Shown here in pieces: positions 7,555 through 15,775 of a DNA stretch of 64,000 nucleotides. Below the pieces are notes generated by a model, which did no database searches, had not been told where the DNA came from, and saw nothing but the letters and a program-made list of their open reading frames with translations. A program made the translations under genes and the position numbers. Source of the stretch: Catenulispora sp. MAP5-51 (GTDB taxonomy: Bacteria; Actinomycetota; Actinomycetes; Streptomycetales; Catenulisporaceae); contig NZ_JBGCCH010000003.1 of NCBI RefSeq assembly GCF_041261205.1, forward strand, positions 434,001 through 498,000. Reading direction: 5' to 3'. Positions within the stretch are counted from its first letter, which is position 1. Each line of letters starts with the position of its first letter.

Positions 7555-9360
7555 CTATGCGGGCTTCCCCGCCTGGATCCACCGCTCGAAGACATCCGTC
7601 TTCTCCGCCGGCCAGGCGCCGTCGCACGGCATCGAACCCTGCCGGAGCCGGCCGAGGATCGCCTCGGCGTGCCGGCTGACGTCGTCGTGGGACCACAGGT
7701 CGAAGACGAATTTCATCGACCGCCGGTCCATCTCCCGGAACAGGGTTCTGATGTGGGCCTCGAAACTGATCGGCTGGTCGTCGGCGGGCAGGGTCACGAC
7801 AGGTCCTTCCGGGTCGGGTTGTACGGCCAGCGCGGAGACCCGCGCGTCCGGGGTGGCGCCGCAGACCCACCACCAGCGCGGGACCGGCATGTGCGGCGGC
7901 GGCTGGGCGCCCGGCTGGGAGTTCTCCACGGCGATGCGCGAGCCCCACTCGATGTAGGAGACGAACGCCGCACGGAACTCGGGATCGCGGGGCAGCCCGG
8001 CGTCGTCGGCGGAGCGGATGATGAGCTGCGCCCAGCGTGCGCGCTGCTCCTCGGTGAGCGACCGGTTCGCGTGCTGGCTGACCATGCGGTCGTAGCCGCC
8101 GTAGGCGTCGGTGTACCGGGTGGGGCCGCCGAAGGTCTCGCCGAGCCAGGCCGCGACGCGTTCGGGGTGGTCCGGCGACATGGTCGCGAAGATCGGTGCC
8201 AGCAGCGGGTCCTCGGGCACGTACTTCGTATAGAAGATGCGAGTCATCCTGGTCAGTGCCGGCAGGCCGCCGGCCCACTGGAACAGCGTCGGCTCGGCGG
8301 GCGGCGGCGGGTCCCGGAAGTCGGTGTACCAGTGCATGCCGCTGCAGAACGGCTTGTTCTGGGACTGACCGCAGCGACACAGGCTGTAGTGCTCGGTCGA
8401 GGCGCCCGCGGCGCGCGGCTCGGGCTCGCCGTCCGGGCCGGTGAGCGGGATCGAGCCGGTGACCCGGTAGGGGCCGTCTTTGGAGACTTCGATGGCCGGC
8501 GGCCGGGATTCCTGGTCGACCTGGTCGACCTGGTCGCGCGCCTCGCGGCCGTCGATCGCGACACTCAGCGCCCCGGACGGGCAGTCGCGGACTGCTCGGA
8601 CGATCTCGTCCATGCGGCCTCCGCTCGGGGCCACGAAGGGTTCGCGGCCTTGGCGGAACACGGTGGGGAGGCGGTCGGTGCACAGGCCCGAGTGCGCGCA
8701 GATCCCGCGGTTGTCGAGGACGGTGATCTGCTGGCCCGGATACGAGTCCTGCTGATCGGCCACGCGCTCCGGGCTCTTGGCGCCGGTGAAGCCGTTCTTC
8801 GCGTGGGCGCCGTCGCAGAACGGCTTGGTGGCCGAGTCTCCACAGCGGCACAGCGCCATCTGGGGACGGACCGGTATCGGCTCGCCGAGCCAGGTGGTCA
8901 GTTCGGGCGCGTTGGTGACGAGGTAGGGGCCGTCGGGCGCGGCTTGGATGCTGGTCGGCAGACCGGATTGCAGCTCGGTGAGCAGTGCGATCCGCGCTGC
9001 GACCTCTGTCGGGTCCGATGCCAACTCGCAGGTGATGTTCTGGAGCGCGGCGGTGGCCTCGATGAGCAGCGGAGAGGCGTCGGCGGAGACCTCGGTGGTG
9101 GTGCGTAGGCGGGTGGCTTCTTGGGTGAGGCGCCAGAGTTCTCCGTCGGCGTCGACGTCGACGTCGACGGACGGCTCGTCGCCGTCGCTTGCCTCGGCTG
9201 CGGTGCCGGCGGCGTCGGGCCCGACGAGCTGAACCAGGGGCCTGATGACCGACTCGGCCAGGAGGGACGACAAGTCGTCCGGTATTCGGTGCCCGACACG
9301 GCGCACCCCGGCGAGCAACGCCGGCAGCGACGCTGTGGCGGCGTCATTTCCTGTGGTCAC
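7555..9360 (-). CDS. CDGSH / ferredoxin-like / CDGSH / truncated globin fusion protein
   Basis: About 601 residues from the GTG at 9360; upstream starts would run into the tetR gene. In order: an all-alpha N-terminal region (about 1-130), a CDGSH iron-sulfur motif (CRCGDSATKPFCDGAH), a divergent mono-cluster ferredoxin segment (CAHSGLC...CPSGALS), a second CDGSH motif (CRCGQSQNKPFCSGMH), then a group II truncated haemoglobin domain with the likely proximal His in SQHANRS, and a C-terminal extension. Three Fe-S sites and a haem on one chain suggest NO/O2 chemistry or redox sensing. It is divergent from a TetR gene with palindromes between, so it is probably that regulator's target. Confidence 0.82.
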   Translation of the reverse strand: MTTGNDAATASLPALLAGVRRVGHRIPDDLSSLLAESVIRPLVQLVGPDAAGTAAEASDGDEPSVDVDVDADGELWRLTQEATRLRTTTEVSADASPLLIEATAALQNITCELASDPTEVAARIALLTELQSGLPTSIQAAPDGPYLVTNAPELTTWLGEPIPVRPQMALCRCGDSATKPFCDGAHAKNGFTGAKSPERVADQQDSYPGQQITVLDNRGICAHSGLCTDRLPTVFRQGREPFVAPSGGRMDEIVRAVRDCPSGALSVAIDGREARDQVDQVDQESRPPAIEVSKDGPYRVTGSIPLTGPDGEPEPRAAGASTEHYSLCRCGQSQNKPFCSGMHWYTDFRDPPPPAEPTLFQWAGGLPALTRMTRIFYTKYVPEDPLLAPIFATMSPDHPERVAAWLGETFGGPTRYTDAYGGYDRMVSQHANRSLTEEQRARWAQLIIRSADDAGLPRDPEFRAAFVSYIEWGSRIAVENSQPGAQPPPHMPVPRWWWVCGATPDARVSALAVQPDPEGPVVTLPADDQPISFEAHIRTLFREMDRRSMKFVFDLWSHDDVSRHAEAILGRLRQGSMPCDGAWPAEKTDVFERWIQAGKPA

Positions 9361-9403
9361 ACCAATACGGTACAGGCCTGTATTGGATAGATACAATCCA
9401 GGA
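9361..9403. promoter_or_regulatory. Overlapping palindromes, probable TetR operator
   Basis: The 43 bases between the two divergent start codons hold several nested inverted repeats: CCAATAC (9362-9368) with GTATTGG (9380-9386), the perfect dyad TACAGGCCTGTA (9371-9382), and TGTAT (9379-9383) with ATACA (9391-9395). TACAAT at 9392-9397 resembles a -10 box for a nearly leaderless tetR transcript. A repressor bound here would block both genes. Confidence 0.7.
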
Positions 9404-10030
9404 GTGCATCGGAAGCCAACGCCACAGGTCACAGCCCGATCGGCGGCCCAGGGAAGGGCGCGCGACAGCGACATCGACACCCGCATCCTCGCCGCGGCCA
9501 AGCGCCAGCTCGCGGTACTCGGCTACGAGGGCATGTCGATCGCGGCGGTCGCCGCCGAGGCCGGCACCACCCGCCAGGCCCTCTACCGCCGCTGGCCAGG
9601 CAAGGCCGCCCTGGCCGAGGCCGCCGTAGCGAGCGTCGAGGAAGCACCGGCCGAGGCGCCCCCGGAGGCCCCGGCCATCGCGGACCCCTTCGCCGCCCTG
9701 GTCGCCGAACTGACCGACTTCCAGCGCAAGGTCTCACGCCCCGGCCGCCTGTCCCTGGTCGGCACCATGCTCCAAGAGAGCACCGACTTGCAGGTCCGCG
9801 AGCGCTACCAGGCCCGAGTGATCCATCCCCGCCGGCAGCGTCTTACCGCCATCCTCGAAGCCGCTCAGCACCTCGCACTCATCGACGAGGACGCGGACCT
9901 GGCCGTCGCCGTGACCATGTGCACCGGGAGCTGGTACGGCCGTGCTTTGGCTGGCGAGCCGGTTCCGGCCGACTGGCCGATGCGTACTGCCGCTTTGGTG
10001 TGGCGGGCTGTCGGCGGGCAGACGGCGTAA
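9404..10030 (+). CDS. TetR-family transcriptional regulator
   Basis: 208 residues from the GTG at 9404. The N-terminal helix-turn-helix (about residues 20-70) shows the family pattern AAKRQLAVLGYEGMSIAAV...TTRQALYRRWPGKAAL. The C-terminal ligand domain is Ala/Glu-rich and ends with a W...GRALAGE segment common in this family. A start further upstream would overlap the divergent globin-fusion gene. It probably represses itself and that fusion gene through the palindromes in the intergenic space. The ligand is unknown. Confidence 0.9.
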   Translation: MHRKPTPQVTARSAAQGRARDSDIDTRILAAAKRQLAVLGYEGMSIAAVAAEAGTTRQALYRRWPGKAALAEAAVASVEEAPAEAPPEAPAIADPFAALVAELTDFQRKVSRPGRLSLVGTMLQESTDLQVRERYQARVIHPRRQRLTAILEAAQHLALIDEDADLAVAVTMCTGSWYGRALAGEPVPADWPMRTAALVWRAVGGQTA

Positions 10031-10179
10031 TCGTGTTCTTGCTGAGATTTATCAGAGTCTTGCATCACTGAGTCGCCTAGCCGACGATGGAGCGGGGCAT
10101 GGGGGCCGGGCTCCGACGTTTCGAGGGGGCGGTGGCGATGGCTGGACCGGTTTCGGAGGCGATGCTGGGCGGGGTGCGT

Positions 10180-11559
10180 ATGACGGATTGGGTCGTCGTG
10201 CCGTTCGAGGGGCCCGGTGGTGGCGTCGGGGAGCTGACCTGGGGGCAGCAGAAGGTCTGGGCGCTGATGGGGCAGGCCGGTACGTCGCTGAGCATGGGCG
10301 GGGCGGTGCCCGTGACGGATGGCAGGACGGTCGGGGACCTCGCGGCGGAACTTGCCTTCTTCCTGTGCCGTTACGCGTCGATGCGTGCTCGGATCAGGCC
10401 GGGAGGGGACGGCGCGTTGGTTCAGGAGGTGGCGGGTTCGGGGGAGGCGGTGCTGGGCATCGTTGACGTCGCGGAGGACGGCGATCCCGGTCAGGTCGCG
10501 GGGGAGTTGGCCGACTGGTGGGACGCGACGCCGTTCGACCATGCGCGGGAGTGGCCGATCCGGATGGCGGCGGTGCGGGCTCGGGGTGTGGTCAGCCATG
10601 TGGTCGTGACGATCTCCCACATCGCCACGGACGGGGCCGGGATCGCCGTCATGCTCGAGGAGCTGGCCGAGCGGGATCCCGTCACCGGTGCGCCGAAGAA
10701 CGAGGCGTCGGCGATGGGGCCGTTGGAGCTGGCCGCTATGCAGCGCACGCCCTCCGGTCAGCGGCAGAGTGAGGCTTCGCTGCGCTACTGGGAGCGCCTG
10801 CTGCGTGCGGCGGCGCCCCTGCGTTTCGGTCCGCGCGTCGATCGCGGTGAGCACCGCTATCGCCGGGCGTTCTTCGAGTCCCGCGCCGTGCACCTGGCGT
10901 CGAAGGCAGTCGCGGCCCGGGTGGGCGTCCCGGCGTCCTCGGTGCTGCTGGCCGGGTACGCCGTGGCCGTGGCGCGGTCGACCGGCATCAGCCCGGCGCT
11001 GATCCAGGTGGTCGTCAGCAACAGGTTCCGGCCGGGGATCGCGGATGTGTCCCATCCGCTGTCGGTGAACGGTCTGTTCGTGGTGGACGTCGCTGACGTC
11101 ACCTTCGACGAGGTCGTGATCCGCACCCACCGGGCCTCCGCGCTCTGCTCGAAGCACGCGTACTACGACCCGCAGCGGCTGGACGAACTGCGCGCCCGCG
11201 TCAACGACGAACGCGGCGAAGTCGTCGAGCTCTCCTGCCTGTTCAACGACCGCCGCCTCGGCGCCGACACCGAGCCGCCCGGGCCGCCGCCCTCGCGGCA
11301 GGAGCTGGAAGCCGCGCGGGCCGAGAGCACTCTGCGCTGGGGCGAACCCTTCGCGGCGTACCTCGACAAGCTGATGGTCCAAGTCAGTGCGGTCCAGGAC
11401 GCGCTCGAGCTGGAGGTCCAGGTGGACACCCACCACCTGTCCGCGGACGGGGCGCACGCGCTCATGCTGGACCTCGAGTCGCTGCTGGTGGCCGCGGTGT
11501 ACGACGCGGACCTGCCGACCGGGGTACAAAGCGGCACCTCTCCAGGCATCGATACATGA
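10180..11559 (+). CDS. Stand-alone condensation-domain protein
   Basis: About 459 residues from ATG 10180; ATGs at 10138 and 10087 are in frame and possible. It looks like an NRPS condensation domain: ELTWGQQKVW near the N-terminus, the active-site region ISHIATDGAG, and a later VSNRFRPG segment. The usual HHxxxDG has Ser in place of the first His but keeps the catalytic second His. No adenylation or carrier domain is on the chain or nearby, so it may be a free acyltransferase acting on a carrier in trans, or an orphan. The gene is followed by strong hairpins. Confidence 0.75.
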   Translation: MTDWVVVPFEGPGGGVGELTWGQQKVWALMGQAGTSLSMGGAVPVTDGRTVGDLAAELAFFLCRYASMRARIRPGGDGALVQEVAGSGEAVLGIVDVAEDGDPGQVAGELADWWDATPFDHAREWPIRMAAVRARGVVSHVVVTISHIATDGAGIAVMLEELAERDPVTGAPKNEASAMGPLELAAMQRTPSGQRQSEASLRYWERLLRAAAPLRFGPRVDRGEHRYRRAFFESRAVHLASKAVAARVGVPASSVLLAGYAVAVARSTGISPALIQVVVSNRFRPGIADVSHPLSVNGLFVVDVADVTFDEVVIRTHRASALCSKHAYYDPQRLDELRARVNDERGEVVELSCLFNDRRLGADTEPPGPPPSRQELEAARAESTLRWGEPFAAYLDKLMVQVSAVQDALELEVQVDTHHLSADGAHALMLDLESLLVAAVYDADLPTGVQSGTSPGIDT

Positions 11560-11576
11560 CAAAGCCTTGTTTTCAA

Positions 11577-11617
11577 GTCCCGCGGTCGACTCCCCCCACG
11601 AGCGTCGACCGCGGGAC
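11577..11617 (+). terminator. Hairpin terminator after condensation-domain gene
   Basis: A perfect 14-base stem, GTCCCGCGGTCGAC at 11577-11590 pairing with 11604-11617, with a 13-base loop. There is no T tract, as is usual in such GC-rich genomes. A second, weaker hairpin (CAGAGAG 11624-11630 with CTCTCTG 11662-11668) follows. Confidence 0.75.
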
Positions 11618-11801
11618 GACGCCCAGAGAGGCCGGATACGGTCGCAGGGATCTGCGTCGGTCTCTCTGTGGTGCCATCGGCAGTTGTACACCCGGTGATC
11701 AGGCGGGAGAACGGGGTCGAATGTTTGCATCGCGCTTGCGTTTCTCACGCGCCGCTCACGGGCTCGGGGCCCTGCCGCCGTCCGGCTTGCGTCCCGCGAG
11801 A

Positions 11802-11850
11802 CAATGGCTGAGCGGCGGCCGGACAGTATCGGTGTCCGGCCGCCGCATTG
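11802..11850 (-). terminator. Hairpin terminator after pstB
   Basis: A 13-base perfect stem (11812-11824 with 11834-11846) around the loop AGTATCGGT, extended by CAATG/CATTG on the outside. It lies about 40 bases beyond the pstB stop on the minus strand. The remaining intergenic bases 11669-11801 show nothing else I can support. The loop resembles those of two hairpins inside the surface-protein gene train. Confidence 0.75.
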
Positions 11851-11887
11851 GCCGTATCGGCCGCTTCAGCCGCGCTGCGTTCCGGCC

Positions 11888-12772
11888 TCAGCCGAACCGC
11901 CCGTTCACGTAGTCCGACGTCCGCTGGTCCTGGGGCGAGTTGAACATCGCCTCGGTCGGGCCGTGTTCCACGATGCGGCCGGGGGTGCCGGCGGAGGCCA
12001 GGAAGAAGGCGCAGTTGTGGGAGACGCGTGAGGCCTGCTGCATGTTGTGGGTCACGATGACGATCGTGACCTCGGAGGCCAGTTCGCGGATGGTCTCCTC
12101 GATGCGGTTGGTCGAGGTCGGGTCCAGGGCGGAGCAGGGTTCGTCCATCAGCAGCACCTCGGGGCGGACTGCGAGCGAGCGGGCGATGCACAGGCGCTGC
12201 TGCTGGCCGCCGGAGAGTGCGCCGCCGGGTTGCTTCAGGCGGTCGGAGACTTCGTTCCACAGGCCCGCTCGGGTGAGGCAGGACTCGACGATGTCGTCCT
12301 GCTCCGATCGGTTGCGGCGGGTGCCCGTGAGCTTCAGGCCCGCGGTGACGTTGTCGTAGATCGACATGCCGGGGAAGGGGTTCGGCTTCTGGAAGACCAT
12401 GCCGATGCGGGCTCGGGCCTGGGTGAGGCGGATGGTCGGGTCGTAGATGTCGGTGCCGTCCAGGAGGACCTCGCCGGCCAGGGCTGCTGACGACACGAGT
12501 TCGTGCATGCGGTTTAGGATGCGCAGGAAGGTCGACTTGCCGCAGCCGGAGGGGCCGATGAGGGCGGTGACCTGGCCGCCGGGCATGGTCAGGGAGACGC
12601 GGTCCAGGACCTTGCGGTTGCCGAACCAGGCCGAGATCGCGCGGGCCTCCAGGGTGCCCGGGACGGCCGGGGGGCGGGCGTCCGGCTCGTACGGCGCGTT
12701 CGGGGCTTCCGGCACGGTGGCAACGCCGCCGGCGGCTACGGGGCCGATGGGGCCGATATCGCTGTCAGTCAT
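11888..12772 (-). CDS. pstB: Phosphate ABC transporter ATP-binding protein PstB
   Basis: 294 residues. Walker A GPSGCGKST, the PstB-specific Q-loop GMVFQKPNPFPGMSIYDNV, signature ALSGGQQQRLCIARSL, Walker B VLLMDEPCSALDPTST and the H-loop IVTHNMQQASRVSHNCAFF all fit PstB. It should power import through PstC/PstA. The N-terminal 35 residues are a Pro/Ala leader not found in typical PstB. It is the last gene of the minus-strand train, far from pstC/pstA, with surface-protein genes in between. Confidence 0.93.
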   Translation of the reverse strand: MTDSDIGPIGPVAAGGVATVPEAPNAPYEPDARPPAVPGTLEARAISAWFGNRKVLDRVSLTMPGGQVTALIGPSGCGKSTFLRILNRMHELVSSAALAGEVLLDGTDIYDPTIRLTQARARIGMVFQKPNPFPGMSIYDNVTAGLKLTGTRRNRSEQDDIVESCLTRAGLWNEVSDRLKQPGGALSGGQQQRLCIARSLAVRPEVLLMDEPCSALDPTSTNRIEETIRELASEVTIVIVTHNMQQASRVSHNCAFFLASAGTPGRIVEHGPTEAMFNSPQDQRTSDYVNGRFG

Positions 12773-12806
12773 CGAGGTCGCTCCAGGTGGTGCTTCGGTA
12801 GGCGGG

Positions 12807-13874
12807 TCACGTCAGGTTGGGCAGCAGCAGCGCGATCCGGTCCGCGAGCGTCAGCCCCACCACGAGCAGCACCGGCGCGGCGACCAGCCAGGTCTTGGAA
12901 CGTCCCCAGCGCGGCCCGGCCCAGAACGCCAGCACCGTCGCGGCGCCCAGCACCGCGGCCCAGCCGAGGACGTCCCACCGCGCGTAGGGGTCCTCGCCCA
13001 TCGCGGTCTGCTCCGAGCCCGGGTGCGGGGTGCGGCCCGGCGGGGTGGGCTGGACGTCGGAGATCAGGTCGGCGTCGACGTGCAGCGCGTCGTCCGGGGC
13101 GTACGCGATCCCGGTCGCGGTGACCAGGGTGAGGCGGCCGAGTTGGCCGCGCAGCCGCGCGGGTTCCGGGTCGCCGCTGTGCCGGACGTCGGACACGCGG
13201 TACTCGGCCACGCCCTGGCCGGTGGTGACCTCGACGCGGTCGCCCGGCTGCAGCTGGTCCAGGTAGCGGAACGGGCCGCCGTAGGCGGCGGCGCGGGCCA
13301 TGATCTCGCTCGTCCCGGACTGGCCGGGCAGCACCGTGTCGGACGCCAGGCCCGGTCCCGATTCCAGGACCGCCGCGGTGGTGCCCTCGGCGACCACTTC
13401 GTCGACGCCGATGGACGGGATCGACAGCAGCGCGACCGGTGCGCCCGGCTGGAGCGGTACGCCGCGGTAGTCGCGCGCGCCGATCGGGGCGGTCCCCGCG
13501 GCGAGTTCGGCGCGGAAGGCGGCGTACTCGATCTGCTGGTCGTGCCGGTGCTCGAAGCGGCCGAGCACCGCCACCTCGGCGACGAACGTGGACAGGGCGA
13601 CGCCGAGCGTGCAGACCGCGACGCCGGCCATCCGCAGCAGAAGCGCCTTGGTCAGCCAGTCGGGAATCAGGGCACGGAGACGGCGGGCCAGGCGCAGGGC
13701 GGGGCGGAACGGGGGACGCGCGGCGAGGCGGGATGCGAGAAGCTGTGCGCGGCCGGGGGCCGGATCATCCTCGGGTTCCTGCTCCTCGAGCTCGTCGTCG
13801 AAGTCGTCCGCGGTTTCCTCTTCGGAGTCCTCCGCGCTCTCGTCCTCGAAATCGTCCGCGTTCTCGGTGCTCAC
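12807..13874 (-). CDS. Class E/F-like sortase homologue lacking catalytic residues
   Basis: About 355 residues from the GTG at 13874 (GTG 13946 also possible). An acidic Glu/Asp cytoplasmic leader, a TM helix (about residues 80-100), a sortase-like barrel, and two C-terminal TM helices. Sortase landmarks align but the catalytic residues are gone: the His of LxGH is Gln (Q185 in LPGQSGTS), the Cys of TLxTC is Ala (A253 in TLVTAT), and the Arg-bearing strand reads DDALHVDADL. It is therefore probably not a transpeptidase, and may bind or scaffold the neighbouring surface proteins. The call rests on motif spacing, so remote similarity should be confirmed by structure prediction. Confidence 0.7.
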   Translation of the reverse strand: MSTENADDFEDESAEDSEEETADDFDDELEEQEPEDDPAPGRAQLLASRLAARPPFRPALRLARRLRALIPDWLTKALLLRMAGVAVCTLGVALSTFVAEVAVLGRFEHRHDQQIEYAAFRAELAAGTAPIGARDYRGVPLQPGAPVALLSIPSIGVDEVVAEGTTAAVLESGPGLASDTVLPGQSGTSEIMARAAAYGGPFRYLDQLQPGDRVEVTTGQGVAEYRVSDVRHSGDPEPARLRGQLGRLTLVTATGIAYAPDDALHVDADLISDVQPTPPGRTPHPGSEQTAMGEDPYARWDVLGWAAVLGAATVLAFWAGPRWGRSKTWLVAAPVLLVVGLTLADRIALLLPNLT

Positions 13875-13910
13875 GGTCGGCCACGCCTCTTCTTCAGTAC
13901 CGGCGAAAGG

Positions 13911-13947
13911 GGTGGAAGCCAGGCGGTATCGACGCCCGGCTGCCACC
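13911..13947 (-). terminator. Intra-operon hairpin between WxL-like gene and sortase homologue
   Basis: GGTGGaAGCCaGGCG (13911-13925) pairs with 13933-13947 around loop GTATCGA, with two mismatches. It falls in the short gap between two minus-strand genes, so it may attenuate or process the transcript and not end it fully. Confidence 0.5.
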
Positions 13948-13974
13948 CGGTCAGGGAGCTCACCCGCGCGGTCA

Positions 13975-14460
13975 TCAGATCGCGGTGAGCGTGAACGTCG
14001 CGGCCGCCGGGGCGTTCGCCGACAGCGCCGCGTCCAGGCGGGTCGTCCCGAGGCTCGCGCCGGGGGCCGCCGAGGCCAGGATCCGGGGCTGGCCGAGGTT
14101 CTGGCGCGGACCGAGCACGATCGACGCGCCCGGGGCCGCCCCGAGCAGGTTCGGGTTCCAGCCCAGCCCGTCGGCGGGCCGGCCGGTGAGGATCGCGGTC
14201 ACGGTCCATCCCGGGTCCTCGGCGCGGTTGTCGGTGATGACGATCGGCTGGAGCCGCCCGGCCAGCGGCGGCAGCCGCAGCGGCACGCTGATGACCAGCG
14301 AGCCGGGCGCCATGACCGTGGACACGGTGATGTCCCCGCCGCCGAGGGCGGAGCCGGCCGCGGTGGAGGCGGTGGAGGCGGTGGTGGAGGCGGCGGAGCC
14401 GTCGGCGGGCGCGGTCTGAAGCCAGGCGGTCATGACGATCACCGCGAGGACCGGTGTCAT
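13975..14460 (-). CDS. Small secreted WxL-like domain protein
   Basis: 161 residues: a signal peptide, a Ser/Thr/Ala linker, then a beta-rich domain. The domain shares its layout with the C-terminal domain of the protein at 15776-17353: GSLVISVP, ITDNRAEDPGWTVT, LGWNPN, a late SAAPGASLGTTRLDAAL and the ending TLTAI. WxL-type domains in Firmicutes bind the cell wall and work with DUF916-family proteins, and the gene directly upstream is such a protein (ATGA overlap). Probably a cell-surface component; the WxL assignment is by pattern only. Confidence 0.7.
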   Translation of the reverse strand: MTPVLAVIVMTAWLQTAPADGSAASTTASTASTAAGSALGGGDITVSTVMAPGSLVISVPLRLPPLAGRLQPIVITDNRAEDPGWTVTAILTGRPADGLGWNPNLLGAAPGASIVLGPRQNLGQPRILASAAPGASLGTTRLDAALSANAPAAATFTLTAI

Positions 14461-15626
14461 GCGTCCTCCGCCTTCCCCGTTTCGGGCGCGGCGGAGGAAC
14501 CCACGGCGGCCTTGGCGGGTGTGGCCTCCTTGGCCGCAGCCGTCTTCTTGGCCGCCGTCGTCCCGGTCTTCGCCGACTTCGAGCCCTGCTTCGTCTTCGC
14601 CGCCGCCTTGGCCCGCTGCGCCCTGGCCCGCACTCGCCGCCGCCACACCCACACCCCGGCGATCCCGCCGAGCACGAGGACCAGCAGGATCGTCGACCAC
14701 GGGATCGTCGCCACCGAGGCGTCCTGGTCCACCGCCGCGAGCACCGGATCGATGTCCCCGGTGACCGCCGTCGGCACCACCGAGATGTGGGCGGTCGAGG
14801 TGAACGACGGCAGTACCGACTTCACCGTCGCGGTCACCCGCTCCTGGTCGCCGGGAAGCAGTTCCTTGACATCGGCGATCGGCAGGCTCGGCCGGGAACC
14901 GCCGAACAGGCTGGAGACGTGCACCTTCTGGGCCCCGGCCAGCCGCACATTGCCGGTGTTCGCGACCGTGTAGGACACCGTCACGCTTCCGCTCCCGAAC
15001 GGGATCGACGAGCCGTGGTAGGACACTGACACGTGGCTCACCGTCAGCTGGGCCTTCAGCGTCCCGGGGACCCGGACCTGCAACCGCGTCCCGACCCGGG
15101 ACTCGACCGCGATCTGGCCGCCCTTGCCGTCGGCGGCCTGGGTCGTCAGGGAGAGCATGATGCCGCCGACGTGGTCGCCGGGCTTGGCGTCGGCGGGGAC
15201 CTTCAGTGTGAAGGGCAGGATCTGCGAGGACTTCGCGGCCAGGGTGACCACCGTGGTGGGGAAGGACACCCACAGGCCCACGTCCTGGGGCTTGGTGGCC
15301 AGCGGCAGGACGGTGAAGCCGCCGTCGGCGGTGTTGTACGCGTCGGTGGCGTAGATGCGGAGCTTGAGCGGGCTGGTGCTGTAGTTGGAGACCGCGACGT
15401 AGTCGGTCTTCTGCGCGCCCGGGGTGGCCTGGTAGGTGAAGGAGTCGCGGCTCTTGTCGCGCGCGGTGGCGGTCGCCGGCTGGATGCCGAAGGTCGCGGC
15501 GCCGCTCGCGGGCGCGGGGGCGGGGTCGGTCCTGGGCGGCGTCCCGGCCGACGCCGGGCTCGCCAGGAGCGCAGCGGCCATGGCCGTCGCGGCCAGTGCC
15601 TTGATCAGGGAACGGAGACGGGGCAT
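14457..15626 (-). CDS. DUF916-type (WxL-interacting-like) membrane-anchored surface protein
   Basis: 389 residues. Signal peptide (1-27), then an Ig-like extracellular region with DUF916 hallmarks (FTYQATPGAQKTDYVAVSN, an LWVSFP strand, LPFTLKVPADAKPGDHVGGI). A second beta domain follows (VSYTVANTGNVRLAG), then a TM helix (about 322-340) and a long Lys/Ala-rich cytoplasmic tail. In Firmicutes such proteins bind peptidoglycan and WxL partners. It overlaps the small WxL-like gene by ATGA, which supports a working pair. The cytoplasmic Lys/Ala tail is unusual. Confidence 0.8.
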   Translation of the reverse strand: MPRLRSLIKALAATAMAAALLASPASAGTPPRTDPAPAPASGAATFGIQPATATARDKSRDSFTYQATPGAQKTDYVAVSNYSTSPLKLRIYATDAYNTADGGFTVLPLATKPQDVGLWVSFPTTVVTLAAKSSQILPFTLKVPADAKPGDHVGGIMLSLTTQAADGKGGQIAVESRVGTRLQVRVPGTLKAQLTVSHVSVSYHGSSIPFGSGSVTVSYTVANTGNVRLAGAQKVHVSSLFGGSRPSLPIADVKELLPGDQERVTATVKSVLPSFTSTAHISVVPTAVTGDIDPVLAAVDQDASVATIPWSTILLVLVLGGIAGVWVWRRRVRARAQRAKAAAKTKQGSKSAKTGTTAAKKTAAAKEATPAKAAVGSSAAPETGKAEDA

Positions 15627-15671
15627 CGCCTGGTCCTACTCTCGACAGGGGTGCGGGGGTGGTGCTGTGGC

Positions 15672-15706
15672 GCGGCAGCCGGGCGGTATCGGTGCCCGGC
15701 TGCCGC
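15672..15706 (-). terminator. Hairpin between Ig/WxL-like gene and DUF916-type gene
   Basis: A perfect 13-base stem, GCGGCAGCCGGGC (15672-15684) with 15694-15706, and loop GGTATCGGT. It lies downstream of the Ig/WxL-like gene on the minus strand. The loop and stem echo the hairpins at 13911-13947 and 11802-11850. Confidence 0.7.
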
Positions 15707-15775
15707 TCCTGACTCGCTACTCACTCAGTGGAGGTGACAACGCTCCGATGAGATGGTTCCGGTGGTTCGGGCGGT

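Noticed and set aside
9245-9403. Longer TetR protein starting upstream
   Set aside because: It would overlap the divergent fusion gene and cover the palindromic intergenic region; the helix-turn-helix lies fully after the GTG at 9404.
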